Assembly: GCA_036250195.1 (NCBI GenBank)
Contig: JAVHZZ010000003.1
Span: forward strand, 86,941,418-87,005,417
Origin: Mixophyes australis
Taxonomy: Eukaryota; Chordata; Amphibia; Anura; Limnodynastidae
Length of the DNA: 64,000 bases
Direction of reading: 5' to 3'
Shown: positions 1 to 10,915 of the stretch, one piece after another
Numbering within the stretch: position 1 is the first letter of the stretch
Layout: each line of letters begins with the position of its first letter
The notes under the pieces: generated by a model
Seen by the model: only the letters and a program-made list of their open reading frames with translations
Told to the model about the DNA's origin: nothing
The model's database searches: none
Made by a program: the position numbers and the translations under genes

Positions 1-1080
1 GAGCTTCTATTGCTATGCTGTGCTGAATTGGCAGAACATTAAAAACACAGACTGCTGATGATCAGCATGTCTGGCTGACCACAGAAATCCTTTCTCAGTT
101 TGTGATATACAATTATTAGTAGATGCAATAGGACAAAGCAATTGCACAGTTATCAATAAGTGTGTTAGCCACTAGTAAATAAAAATAAATAACCAATAAT
201 AGCGATATTCATTCTGGTAGAATAAATCAAGTTCAATTGTAAACATCAGCTAGTATACAGCTGTGATCCGCTGCTGGACTTATGCAAAGCATACTGCAAT
301 TTAGTACAGAAAAGACAGCATAACGTCTAATGATGCAACTGACTACAGACAAGTTTGTGAAACATTATTACTGACAAATCAGGATAGAGCAATTCTCACA
401 GTGATCAATAGGTGTAGTCTCTGGTCAGTGTGAAAAATAATTACCAGTAGTAATATAAATGCTGGTATATAAAATTAGGATAAATTACATGGATTGCAGC
501 TACTGTATTTATTTATATGGTGGCACTATATTATGCAGTGCTCTACAAAGTTTATTTAAACATTTACGTGAGTTGCTGACTCATTGCAGATTACAGTCTA
601 AATTCTCTACCACATAAGTACACATTATGGATCATTTTATTTCAACCACTTAACCTACTAGTTTGTCTTTGGTCTGTGAGAAGGAACAAGAGCACATGGA
701 GGAAGCCCACTCACAATACAGGGAGAACATACAACTGCACACAGAAAAGGCAAAGGTCAAAAATCAAAACCATGAACTAGCATTGAGGCAGCATTGGAAA
801 CCACTGTGCCACCATTGCTGTTTTGCCTATACTGTCCTGAACATCTAATATTTAATTGCAGTATGCTATACATACACTCTGAGAGATGACAAAAAAGTAT
901 AATTGACCACAGACACACCTGTATAAATTTTGTGAAAGACGATGACTGAATACAACAGGACAAACAATTCAATATATATGTGAGCTTCTAGTCAGTAGGC
1001 AAAAAAATGTAATAATCAAAACTAATAGCAATAAATCCTGTACACAAAATCAATACCAATTTTATGAATTTCAGTAACTG
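1..1080. repeat. Old imperfect tandem repeat, about 215-260 bp unit, split by a SINE
   Basis: Three diverged copies are visible. Each carries a 'GACCACAGA...TTTGTGAAA' block (near 77, 340 and 904), then 'AGGACAAAGCAATT', then 'gtgtgagcctctagtcagt' followed by 'ataaccagtaatagcaatat'. Spacing is about 260 bp between copies one and two. Between copies two and three it is about 210 bp once the SINE at 506-830 is removed. The origin is not recognised. It could be a local satellite or the internal repeats of an old element that begins before the window. Confidence 0.55.
506..830 (-). mobile_element. tRNA-like SINE with L2-like 3' tail, degraded copy 1
   Basis: The sequence reads as a SINE on the minus strand. 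The plus-strand left end carries the tail ('tatttatttatatggtggcac...gcagtgctctacaaag' and 'gattacagtctaaatt'). The right part carries the head: 'catggaggaagcccact', 'cagggagaacatacaac', and a final 'ccactgtgccaccat'. The same blocks occur in the better copy at 35976-36331. It lies inside the tandem repeat of 1-1080, so it is younger than that duplication. Confidence 0.65.
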
Positions 1081-1384
1081 TATTTATTTTTATCTATTGC
1101 AATGCATTGCTGTCATTGTCCTATCCCTACCTGTATTCAAAAGAGCAAAACAAGAGTGGACTGTATAATTCGACAAATATTCTGTAAAAATTCTGTGAAA
1201 TGCAAATTTACAAACTAAAGGGTAAATTAGTCATTTCAAAAAATTGAAAAGCAAAAGTAGAATTCAAATATTGTATTTTCAAAACTTTGTACTGTTGTAA
1301 AATTGTTTATTCTGATGCAAAACGTGATTTGCATGACACTTGATAAGCTTTCCTCATCTCTAGAGCATGACTAAGTAAAGAAGA
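1081..1384. other. Unclassified AT-rich sequence
   Basis: No open frame with recognisable protein similarity, no clear repeat and no RNA gene was seen here. The stretch separates the tandem repeat from the hAT MITE. Confidence 0.5.
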
Positions 1385-1392
1385 CTCTAAAG

Positions 1393-1576
1393 CAGAGGTG
1401 TCCAAACTCAGTCCTCAATGGCTAACAACAGTTCATGTTTTCAGGATTTTTTAATCATGCACAGGTGAGTTAATCTATTTGGCTGGATCAGTAATTATCC
1501 CACCTGTTTCTACAGACAGAAATCCAGAAAACATGACCTGTTGGTAGCCCTTGAGGACTGCGTTTGAACATCTCTA
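1393..1576. mobile_element. hAT-type MITE, 184 bp, with perfect 8-bp TSD
   Basis: The left end is CAGAGGTGTCCAAACTCAG and the right end is its imperfect inverse (reading back, TAGAGATGTTCAAACGCAG). The next blocks, 'tcctcaatggctaacaacag' and 'ctgttggtagcccttgagga', are inverted as well. CTCTAAAG stands at 1385-1392 and again at 1577-1584, an exact 8-bp target-site duplication, which is the hAT superfamily signature. There is no coding capacity, so the copy depended on a transposase made elsewhere. Confidence 0.88.
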
Positions 1577-1584
1577 CTCTAAAG

Positions 1585-2881
1585 GGCTTTATTGTCTGAA
1601 GACAGGCACCTATACAAAAACCAGCAATATAGTTGTGCTGGTAAGTTGCATTGTTGCACAATCCTGTATAAACAATTAAGGGCAAGCAAATTGTAATCTT
1701 GCTTAGAATCAGATGTTAAAATTCAGTTTTTGGCTGAATTCTAAAGCTTAAATTTGCCTGGAGTCTGACACATCACAGTCTCACAAAGCTCTCTATGCTC
1801 TTGCAGGGATCACGTTGGCGATAACAACTTAATGAATGTATGGAAACGCTGGCAGGAGTGAGGAGAGTACCACTCAATACCTGTCACAGTCCAAGGATAC
1901 TCTTTTAGTTCCAGTCAAGGCAGGATTTTAGAATATAGACAGTGTGTTGTCCTCTGACAACAGAAGTAAGAAGGGCATCACCAGATCGCAGCAGACAGTG
2001 TGATACCCATCAGATCAGTTAAAAATCAAAACGTAATGTAACTAATATTCTGTATTAATGGTTTACTTGTGAAATCCTGCTCAAAGCTGAATTTTAATTT
2101 TTGACTGTGATCAGCCTTTAATGATTATGAATTGCCTATATACCTGGATTGGCAGAGTTACATTCAAACTAATTTCCTTGTTTATATATACACACACACA
2201 ACATAATTATGTTTTACAGCACATTGCAAAAATATATACAGGAACCTATAACATATTGTTATTGTCTGAATTGATTATTAAACGGCCGATCCTTTAAATG
2301 ATCCATTGGATAGGGGAGATATACTATAGTTGCAAACATTCAGACCTAGCCAATAATGGGAAGATGGTTTGTAACACAATAAGCCATTATGTCTCTTTGT
2401 GTCTTTTTTTAAAAAACAATACAAGTGAAAAAGATATTAGTTTTACTTCACAAAATTTTAATAATTGCATAAACCACATTATTACCATAATTATTTTTGT
2501 GTGTTTTCTGTCCCTTACCTCTTCACTGCATTTCCCAATTGTCCCTGTGGTCGTCAGGCTCTGCTGGTTTTAGACCTCTCTTTAAGATGCTGCCCAGTCT
2601 GTCTCCACTCCAGAATCAGAGAATAGGTTTGGTCATCTTGGATTTGGTCACATGATAACTCTCAGCCAATCAGATGATAACAGTCTCCATTCCAAATTCC
2701 CTCCAAAACCAGTTCATGGGAGTTGCCATCTTGAACTTAGTCACCTGATCCATCCCAGCAACTCAGAGTGCTGTTTTAGACCAGATGACCGCATTCTCCA
2801 ATCAGGAGACAACTATCAATATAAAAGGACTTCCTGGAGCCCTTGACAGTTGCCAGTGCAATGTTGTATTTCAGACACCGA
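1585..2881. other. Unclassified intergenic sequence
   Basis: There is a short CA run near 2190, and otherwise no recognisable gene or repeat. Short open frames (for example 2298-2573) have AT-driven composition and no family resemblance. Confidence 0.45.
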
Positions 2882-3057
2882 GGGGTAAATGAATCAAGTT
2901 GAGAGTTTTCCGGCGGGTTTGAAAAGCCAATCAGATTCTAGCTATCATTTATTTAGTGCATTCTACAAAATGATAGCTAGAATCTGATTGGTTGCTATAG
3001 GCAACATCTCCACTTTTCAAACCCGCCGGAAAGCTCTCAGCTTGATACATTTACCCC
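2882..3057. mobile_element. Palindromic MITE, family A, copy 1 (176 bp)
   Basis: Almost the whole element is one inverted repeat. It opens GGGGTAAATGAATCAAG and closes with the inverse CTTGATACATTTACCCC. Inside, 'ccggcgggtttgaaaag' is mirrored by 'cttttcaaacccgccgg', and 'caatcagattctagctatca' by its complement. A second copy lies at 14183-14356. The flanking triplets are CGA and CAA, so a 3-bp TSD is possible but has one mismatch. Palindromic structure plus a short TSD fits a Harbinger-type MITE, but the superfamily is not proven. Confidence 0.8.
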
Positions 3058-3904
3058 CAAGTGTGCCGATTAATCCAGCTCCGACAGTGCATTCAGCAGT
3101 CCAATTCCAGCACTCTGATTCTATCCACTCTGGTTACAGCATTCTGATTACTGCATTCCATTTCTAGCATTTTGTTTGTAGTCTGGTCCAGCAATTCAAT
3201 TCCTGTTTGTTCTCATCTGCTAGTGTAATCCCCATCGGCACCAGTCCTTTCACTACATGCAGAGGAACATTATCAGGCCACCCAGTTTGTCCACATAGTC
3301 ACCAGTCCAGCTCCCGAGACACAACCCAGTCTGGGTACAGACAGATCCTCAGGTGTGACAATCTCCTTTGGAACTTAAGGCACGCTAGGTTATTGTCTCT
3401 AAGTTCCCGAAGCATGCACATATGTCTTTATTACTGCCTGGCATATCTTGTGTGCTTCATTCATATATCGCAGAACAGTTGTAAAATTCATATGTTTCTA
3501 CAAGAGAAGACATATGATCTGTGCCTATAACTCAAAGTCATCAAAGCACAAAAAGTGATTGTGAAAGACTGTATTTAAAAATGTATATTTTTGAAAGAAA
3601 ACATTTTGGTGTGTCATTAAACAGAAGTTCATGTCCCTTGGTCTTCCTCCAGTAAAACCGTCAACATTGTTATAACAGCAGATACAGGAAGTGCTATTAT
3701 TAAAAATAGAAAAAAACTAATTTACACAATAAAATACATGTCAATCATATAATGTAGTATTTTGTAGTAAATTAAAGCTCCTTAATGAAAAGAAGCCAGG
3801 TGTTCTCAGAATAATAGAATAACATTTAAGCACTAAGTAACAGAGAAAAAATGACCTAAGGTATTGTGTAGTTTTAGTCAGACATGATTTAAAATCAGCA
3901 CTAA
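3058..3904. other. Unclassified, partly pyrimidine-rich sequence
   Basis: From about 3060 to 3540 the plus strand is C/T-rich with repeated phrases ('cattctgatt', 'gcattccatttctagcatt', 'cagtccagctcc'). This resembles the transcribed part of degraded amphibian LTRs, but no LTR termini or TSD could be found. From 3540 to 3904 it is ordinary AT-rich DNA. No gene is recognised. Confidence 0.35.
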
Positions 3905-4714
3905 ATGAATGTATCCCATTTTTTTTTTTTTAATAGTGCCTGTTCCAGCGATGGTGCAGGTACTCAGCAGTCACACATCATTGATGGCAATGGGGAGAAC
4001 ATTCCGCATCCTCTCTCTTCCATCACTTACAATAATAAAGTCATTAGTTTGCCAGCTCACTCTGTCCAGGAAGAAGTGATTGTATAACTGAATGTGTATA
4101 ACAATAACGACTCTATTGTTTTACCTGTTCTGGCCCCCTTAATGCAGTGCAGATTACCTGTACTGCCCACCCTTTTGTTGCCAAGTCCTCAGTGACTACA
4201 TTCAGTAAAATCCCCCACATTTGTAATATCCATCTGCCTTTGCTGGTTTTCGGTGGTATGGTCATGACGACAGCGCATGGTGTCTGAAATTGTGCCATGT
4301 CCGCTCCCACCACCGTTGCAAACCAATCTAGTCTTACACATCATTCACCCAGAACCCATCATGCCGATAGATAGCGGCCCCGTGGTACAGCAACATTATG
4401 CCCATTTGCCTTCATCCTTTCTAGAGACCTTAACTCATCCTTTGCATAATATATATCCTACTAACCAGGTATCAAGCAGCCCTTCTTATCCTGCGATTAC
4501 TCAACCTGCTCACAATTTAACCAAGGTGCTTCTCCCTCTCCTTTACAACTTCCTGGCCAACCTTTTGTTTTTTCCAGCTGGTTGCAACCTTTATAATGCT
4601 TTTAGCTCTTATTCTACATTTCTGAACAATCCTTTGCTAGACCTCTGCTCTGGGCAAATTTAGCTACAGCTAGTGGCAGTTATTTCTGTTTGCACCTTCT
4701 TCACCAGCATTGTC
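3905..4714 (+). other. Possible 5' part of the Ngaro-like element (ORF1 region)
   Basis: A proline-, serine- and glutamine-rich frame runs through 4277-4663. The stretch stops exactly at the TSD of the CR1 insertion and would resume at 8601. Ngaro-type elements carry a poorly conserved, low-complexity N-terminal part of ORF1 upstream of the conserved gag block, which here begins near 10190. Assignment rests on position and composition only. It could equally be unrelated host sequence. Confidence 0.35.
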
Positions 4715-4820
4715 ATTCTTAGAAACATAGAAACATAGAATTTGATGGCATATAAGAACCGCTTTGCCCATCTAGTCTGCCCATTTGTTTTAATAACCTA
4801 TGGTAACCGTAAACCTTATT

Positions 4821-7800
4821 TTATCCATTATTATTTATAAGGATATTCTTATGTCTATCGCAAGCATGTTTAAACTGCTCTACTGTATTAGCCTCTACCA
4901 CCTCTGATAGGAGGCTATTCCATTTATCCACTACCCTGTCTATGAAGTAGTTTTTCCTCAAATTTTCTCTGAACCTACTTCCCTCCAGTTTCAGTGCATG
5001 TCCTCGTGTTTTAGTATTTCTCTTCCTTTGAAGAATGTTTCCCTTATGTACTTTGTTCAAACCCTTGATATATTTGAAAGTTTCTATCATGTTCCCTTCT
5101 CTGCTCCAAACTATACATATTGGGCCTGAGTCATTAAGGAGAGCAAAGCATAAAAAAGGAGTAACATTTGCACCTGGGCAAAACCATGTTGCATTGGAGG
5201 GGGAGGTAAATTTCAAATGTGGGGACAGATTTATAGTTGGGGTAGGGCATGTCCTAGATCGACATTAAATTTCAGTGTAATAATAAATCTATTAAGTATT
5301 TGTGTGTTAGATGAAACAACAGCCAGTATTTACTTATGTGCAAAATAATAAACTAATTTGCACCCCTTGTATTGTAACATGGTTTGTCCCAGAGAACAAT
5401 TACTCCTTTTTTGCCTTAATGACTCAGGCCCATTGAGTTCTTTTTGTCTTTCCGGTTAAGTTTTGTGCTGTAGGCCATGCACCATTTTAGTTGCCCTTCT
5501 TTGTACAGTTTCTAATGTATTTATATCCTTCTGGAGATATGGCCTCCAGAATTGAACACAGTATTCTAGATGAGGCCGTATCAATGACCTATATTATTAC
5601 TACTTTCTTTCTGCTGCTGATTCCTCTCTCTATGCAACCAAGCATCTGACTTGCCATCCTCATTGCTTTGCTGCATTGCTTACCTGTGTTTAAGTCTTAG
5701 TCACCTGAAATAGTACCTCCTAGATCCCTTTTTTCCTCAGTAGTTTCCACTATAGTGCCATTAATACTATATTTAGCCTTTGGGTTTTTGAGACCCAAGT
5801 GCATGATTTTGTATATTTTGGCATTAAACTGTAGTTGCCACTCTCTTAACCATTCCTCTAGTCTACATAGATCATCAATCATTTGTTTTACTCCTCCTGG
5901 TGTGTCTACCCTGTTGCATATCTTTGTGTCATCTGCAAAAAGGCATACTTTCCCTTCAATACCATTTGCAATGTCTCAAATAAAGATATTAAAAAGCACT
6001 GGTCCAAGTACAGATTCTTGGGGTACTCCACTGGTAACCTTTCCCTCCTGTAAATGTACTCCATTTACTATAACTCTCTGTTTTCTACCCTGCAACCAAG
6101 ATCTTATCAATTCCACCATCTTTGAATCCAATCCCAAGCTTTCAAGTTTATTTAACAGTCTGCAAAGTGGGACAGTGTCAAAAGCCTTACTAAAGTCTAG
6201 ATACACTATATCTACAGCCCCTCCTTGATCTATTACTTCAGTCATCCAGTCCAAAAAGTCAATAAGATTTGTTTGACACGAGCTTTCCCCCAGTAAATCC
6301 ATGCTGTTTGGGATCCTGTAAGTTACTGGATTTGAGATATTCTACAACTCTTTCTTTTAAGATTGTTTCCATCAATTTTTCTACTACTGATGTAAGGCTC
6401 ACTGGTCTGTAGTTGCTCGCCTCTTCCTTGCTTCCACTTTTGTGTAGTGGGACTACATTTCCAGTCTTCTGGAATTACTCCTGTAGCTAGTGACTGACTG
6501 AATAATTCTGTTAATGGTGTTACCAACACCCCTTTAAGCTCTTTAGTATCCTTGGATGTATCCCATCTGGCCCCATTGATTTATCCACTTTCAGTTTTGA
6601 AAGCTCTGTTAGGACCTTCTCCTCTGTAAATGTATTTGTATTTACCTCATTTTTATGAGTATACTTGCAACTTAACTGTGGTACCTTCCCCGTTTTTTCT
6701 GTAGTGAACACTGAGCAAAACTAATTATTAAAATGATCTGCTTTTACCTTGTCTCCCGCAACAAGAATCTCACTCTCTGTCTTTAGTCTTCTTATTCCTC
6801 CTTTTGTTTTGCTTTTTTCATTTTGATACCGAAAAAAAGTTTTGCCCCCTTTACCTACTCACTGGGCCATATTCTCTTCAGCTTAGCTTGTGCCTTTGCA
6901 CATCTGATTACCTTCTTAGCCTCCTTCTGTCTAGCATGATACACCTCTTTGTCTTCATTATTTTGAGTCTGCTTATATTTCCTGAAGGCCATCTTTATTT
7001 CTTTCATAATACTTGCTACTTCTTTTGCAAACCACACTGGCTTCCTTTTCCTTGAACTTTTCTTAACCCTTTTGATACAAAGGACTGTTGCTTTAAGTAT
7101 TGCACTTTTTCATTTTCCCACCTCTCCTGCACTCCTTTCAAGTTCTTCCACTCTGCCAAAGAGTCACTTACACATTTTCCCATACAAAGTCAGCCTTCCT
7201 AAAATCTAACACATTTGTATTTGTCTGATATGAGTCGGTGTCTGTCTTTATACTAAACCATATTGCTTGATGGTCGCTAGATCCTAGGTTCTCACCCACA
7301 TTTACATCAGATATTCTGTCACTATTTGTAAGAATTAAGTCTAATATTGTGTCTTTGCGAGTGGCCTCCCACACAATTTGCTTGAGGGATGCTTCTTGCA
7401 AGGAATTCAGAATGTCCCTACTTATAGTGGAACTTGCAGAAGACTACTTCAAGTTCACATCATGTAGATTAAATTCTCCCATAATTATCACCTCTCCTTT
7501 CAAAGCCATTTTATTGATGTCCTGCAGTAAGTTCCTGTCCAGTTCTTCTTCCTGACCTGGTGGTCTATAGATCACCCCAGTATGAAGAATAGCCTTGTCC
7601 CCCATTTCTATGGTCACCAAAAGGGCCTCAGGTTTTTTTTTCAACATTTTGTATTAAAGTAGTCTTTATACATTTTTTCACATACATTGCTAACCCTCCT
7701 CCGATTCTTCCCACTCTGTCCATCCTAAATAAAGTGTATCCCGGGATAGCTATGTCCCAGTCATGATTTTCATTGCACACATATAGCCACAATATCCATA

Positions 7801-7840
7801 TCATTCCTTGTCATTAAAGCAATTTGTTCTGGAATTTTAT
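4821..7840 (-). pseudogene. CR1 ORF2 remnant: endonuclease, reverse transcriptase, C-terminal region
   Basis: Pieces in successive frames. Endonuclease (about 7840-7170): 'GYTLFRMDRVGRIGGGLAMY', 'GVIYRPPG', 'GEFNLHDVNLK' (D to E in the GDFN motif) and 'NLGSSDHQAIW' with the SDH signature. RT (about 6711-5700): 'KSMGPDGIHPRIL', 'YLDFSKAFDTV' with the first catalytic Asp, 'GVPQESVLGPVLFNI', and FADD near 5940. C-terminal region: 'NTKTRGHALKLEGSRF' and 'VVDKWNSLLSEVVE', the usual CR1 ending. Native function is target-primed reverse transcription. Frameshifts and stops throughout make it dead. Confidence 0.88.
5122..5431. mobile_element. Inverted-repeat MITE, family C, copy 1 (310 bp), inserted in CR1
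   Basis: It starts GGGCCTGAGTCATTAAGG and ends with the inverse CCTTAATGACTCAGGCCC, with ATT at 5119-5121 and 5432-5434. Removing it rejoins the CR1 sequence ('ctatacat' + 'attgagttcttttt'). The subterminal parts are also inverted: 'aaaggagtaacatttg...caaaaccatgttgcattgg' against 'gtaacatggtttgtccc...caattactccttttttg'. Other copies: 41157-42430, 47798-48064 and 63327-63642. A 3-bp TSD and G-rich termini suggest a PIF/Harbinger-type origin, not proven. Confidence 0.87.
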
Positions 7841-7843
7841 TTC

Positions 7844-8587
7844 CTAAGCTTCTATCATTAGCACACATAGCTCTAAGAATTTCTTTAACCACACATTGAA
7901 GTTTTTGGTGCAGTGAGTTCTGTCTTTACTTCTATGCACTGGCAATACTGCTGAAAAAGTTACAGTGGTTTCCACCTGTTTTAGAGCAGCCCCAAATTTT
8001 CTAAATTCATCTTTTACTGCCATGACTTCAGCATTAGCCAGGTCGTTTGTTCCTAGATGGACAAGGACCTCCACCTCCCCATGTTTTCTTGCTGCTTTCA
8101 CAATTTATAATATGCGTGCTTTATCTATTGGAGCTGTGGCTCCAGGTAAGCACCTTACTTGTTTCTCTACATCAATAGCTTTTCCCAGATGTATGCCTCT
8201 TATAATTGAATTCCCCAAGAGAACTGTACTTCTTTTTGGAGATTTTATTTTCCTGTTCTTATAGCTAGTAGAAGTCCCCATATCCTCATGTTGTGTATTT
8301 CCTATATTATTTGTACATTCCAGCCCTGCAAGAGCAGCATATGAGTTTTTCAATGGCACAGTTTGTGGGATGTTTCTGTGTCTGTCTGGATATTTTCCCC
8401 TTTCAGAGTTTACAGTAGTTTTCTTAGTTTCAACAAGGTCAGATTTAGCACAGGCCTCTACTTTAATACTCTCTATGTGCCCAGCCAATAGTACCACGCC
8501 ATTGGTTACAAGAGGAGCGAGTCCTGGGTTGGGTTGTGCATCCATCCTGGTGGCTCCACTGGCTGCTTGCAGCGCTGTTGCTTCCAC
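7844..8587 (-). pseudogene. CR1 ORF1 remnant with SGNH/GDSL esterase domain
   Basis: About 245 codons remain in one frame, interrupted by a single stop near 8104. SGNH block I reads VLLGNSIIRGI: the catalytic serine is present, and the usual GDS is GNS. Block III reads VLVHLGTNDLAN, the expected GxND. Upstream of block I is a polar, unstructured stretch. In CR1-type LINEs this ORF1 esterase accompanies an RNA-binding function in the retrotransposition particle; the lipid or ester substrate is unknown. No intact block V could be pinned down. ORF2 follows directly in the same transcript sense. Confidence 0.8.
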
Positions 8588-8600
8588 CTTACCTATTCTT

Positions 8601-8839
8601 CATCAGCAACAGAATCAGGTTGTAGTTGCTGGGTCAAATTTGTTGGAGCCCACTGCATTACATGGTCAGCTGTGTCTTGGAATGCTGCTCCTGATACAGG
8701 GAGTTCTGTTTCTGTTTATTTTGCTGCAGGTTCGGCTGGATGCGTATTATTCTGGCATAGGAGTAGGCGCACAGCTCTGTTGGAAGTGTCAGTGGAGCAG
8801 TGAAGTGCACAGAGAGTCAGTAGCAACTGGTGAGCATGG
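8601..8839 (+). other. Possible Ngaro ORF1 segment between two insertions
   Basis: A short segment trapped between the CR1 TSD and the TSD of solo LTR 1. The sequence resumes beyond the LTR at 9996 and leads into the recognisable gag block. One frame is rich in Ser, Ala and Gly, as expected of a variable ORF1 N-terminus. No diagnostic motif was seen, so the call rests on continuity alone. Confidence 0.4.
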
Positions 8840-8844
8840 CTATG

Positions 8845-9990
8845 TGTCACGGGCACTAGGAGTTCTACCCAGGATTCACCAGATGATAATGCTTACCAGA
8901 GGGGTGGGGTTTACACAGCGATCCTCTGGGCAGTAGGGTGAATGGTAGGAACGTTATACAACAGCAGGTGAGAGAGAATGTCAATGGAGTAGATAGGAGT
9001 CAGGGACTCGCAGCTATATTGTTAGGAAAGTCAGCGACTTGCAACTATAGTGCAGAGGCAGGTATCAACCAAGAAGAGCCGAGCAGACGTGAATAGGTGA
9101 AGGAAGGTAACAGGAGAGTCAGTGGTCTGCGGATAGCAAGTTGTACCACTGCTGTGATGAGAAGACTTGTCCAGGTGCAGGTAGGTAGTGGGAGAGTCAG
9201 TGGTCTGCGGTTAGCAAGTTGTACCACTGCTGTGATGGGAAGACTTGTCCAGGTGCAGGTAGGTAGCGGGGAAGTCAGTGGTCTGCGGATAGCAAGTTGT
9301 ACCACTGCGAGGAGGTGAGGACTTGTCCAGGTGCGGATAAGTAGAGTAATAGTAATAGTCTATGGCTGTATGTATACAGCTGGAGAGCAGAGAAGCTTGT
9401 CCAAACAGATATGCAGGGTAACAGCTAATAGTCTATAGCGGGTATGTATACCGCTGCTGAGTAGATAAACTTGTCCAAAGCAGATATGCAGGATAACAGC
9501 TAATAGTCAATAACAAGTATGCATACCGCCGCTAAGTAGAGAGGCTTGTCCCGGTGCAGACACAGCAGGAGAGTTGGGAGGCTGTAGCGGGTATGGGAAC
9601 CGCCGGTGAGTAGAGCAGGTAATCCAGCAGGAAGCAGAAGACATGAGCAGGAGAGCTAAGAGTCTGTAGCGGGTATGGGAACCGCCGATGAGCAGAGCAG
9701 GTAATCCAGCAGGAAACTGAAGACACGAGCAGGACACAGGAAACACCTTCAGAGACTCACAGGGAGTGAGAATCAAGATCAGGCAACGATACAAAGGCCA
9801 CAGGTGCCTTAAATAGGGAGAGGTGATTGATCCACCAATTAAGTTAAAAGCAAGGTCATAAGAGTTCAGGGATCCTGCACATGCGCAGTCCTATCAAGAT
9901 GGCGGACGGCCGCGGCTCAGGACAGGTGCCGGCAGGAAGGAGAGAGAACCACGCACAAGAGCAGAGGCACTCACGGTCCGGTGAGTGACA
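8845..9990 (+). mobile_element. Solo LTR 1, TGTCACG...GTGACA, perfect 5-bp TSD
   Basis: It begins TGTCACGGGCAC, ends GTGAGTGACA, and is flanked by CTATG at 8840-8844 and 9991-9995. TG...CA ends plus a 5-bp TSD are the signature of an LTR element. No internal gag/pol or second LTR is present, so this is a solo LTR from LTR-LTR recombination. The 3' part holds 'cacatgcgcagtcc' and 'caagatggcggac', shared with the LTR at 37131-37452. Gypsy-like by its ends, but no protein evidence remains. It interrupts the Ngaro-like element. Orientation is assigned from similarity to the other two copies. Confidence 0.87.
9040..9735. repeat. Tandem array inside solo LTR 1, 78-bp period, then degraded
   Basis: The phrase ending 'GAGTCAGTGGTCTGCGG...AGCAAGTTGTACCACTGC' recurs with its 'AGTCAG' at 9122, 9200 and 9278, an exact 78-bp spacing. 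Each unit also has 'AGACTTGTCCAGGTGCAG'. From 9330 to 9735 more diverged copies follow, alternating 'cttgtccaaa', 'agatatgcagg', 'taatagtctatagcggg' and 'tatgggaaccgcc'. About nine units make up most of the LTR's U3-like part. Confidence 0.85.
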
Positions 9991-10189
9991 CTATGATTTG
10001 CTTGTGTTAATGCAAGGTCGGGCTCGTCTTCTGAAAGTAATGTTGCCGTGGGGCCCTAGAGTAATGATGAGAAATTGAGCTGGCTGCTGGAGAGAAAGTT
10101 GGGTGGTGCCTGCTGTCTTGCCAGGATTGCTTGGGAAGGCACTCTAGGCAGAATAGTGAGTGAGGATGTTGTGCTCTGTGTAAATACAG

Positions 10190-10560
10190 TGGCGCTTATG
10201 GACATTTGAGGTAAAGTGCGCAGAAAGATTTGCGCTGGACATTTTGTAGACATGTTCACCATCACTAGTAAGGTGAAGGCTGCATTGTCCACTGCAAAGT
10301 CCCACTCTGGCATCAGTGAGGAAGCATATCGTAATTTTGCAAATTGGTTGGAAGGTGTGCTTGTGTTTGCTGTGTGTTATCTGGAAACCACGCAGGAGGA
10401 ACATATGAATGTCATAAAGTACAGCTATTTTATACAAGTGATGTACATACATTCTAAAGATAACATATGGAGGCGTTATGTTGAGTCCTTTCACAAGAAT
10501 CAAGATGGTATGCTAGTTATGAAGTTAAGGATGTTGAGATGTGGCTTAAGGTGACACAGC
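10190..10560 (+). pseudogene. Ngaro ORF1 (gag-like) conserved block
   Basis: The translation shows 'VRRKICAGHFVDMFTI' near 10214, then 'YRNFANWLEGVLVFAVCYLE' and 'NIWRRYVESFHKN'. It matches the pattern of the conserved ORF1 block of Ngaro/DIRS elements ('...RRKIxxGEFVDMF', '...FxxWLxxF', '...WxxYDExFR'). This protein is thought to package the RNA. A stop lies just upstream of VRRK, and the frame breaks soon after 10554. Confidence 0.75.
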
Positions 10561-10915
10561 TGAGAGCAGGAATGCATGATGAGGGTGTGACAAGACATAG
10601 GCAAAAACTCTGTTATGTATGGGTGATCCTTTCCAGCCAGTGGCAGTTGTTTTGCCTATAACTGGGCCACTGTGATCAGAGGACATTCTGTCAATTTAAG
10701 CATTCCTGTTCTGCCTGTAGTGGAGGATATCCCAGTAGAGATTACAATATGAGGCCCGGCCCAGGTCCCACTGATTGACCCACTGCTTGTTAAAGCTATT
10801 TCCCCATTAGAGTTGGGAATTGGGAAAATAGTTGGGATGGTATCCCAATAGGCAAGCTGCAAGATTTTTATGAGTTGGTCTTGTTAATGGTTTTGAATTA
10901 CCCGTTAGTAGTAGA

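Larger units (their letters stand above)
4721..8594 (-). mobile_element. CR1-family LINE, nearly full length, 6-bp TSD
   Basis: A minus-strand non-LTR retrotransposon. Its 3' end is the plus-strand left edge, with the tail 'AGAAACATAGAAACATAGAA' typical of amphibian CR1-like elements. ATTCTT flanks it at 4715-4720 and 8595-8600. In transcription order it holds an ORF1 with an SGNH-esterase domain (about 8587-7844), then an ORF2 with apurinic endonuclease, reverse transcriptase and CR1 C-terminal region (about 7840-4821). A MITE (5122-5431) interrupts the C-terminal region. Many stops show it is inactive. The 5' end appears cut inside ORF1, as the frame is open to the boundary. Confidence 0.9.

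Noticed and set aside
5755..6228. 157-codon plus-strand frame
   Set aside because: It is the antisense shadow of the CR1 reverse transcriptase, whose FADD and SKAFDT motifs are on the minus strand.
8370..8936. 188-codon plus-strand frame
   Set aside because: It crosses the CR1 edge, the trapped segment and the start of solo LTR 1, so it cannot be one ancestral gene.
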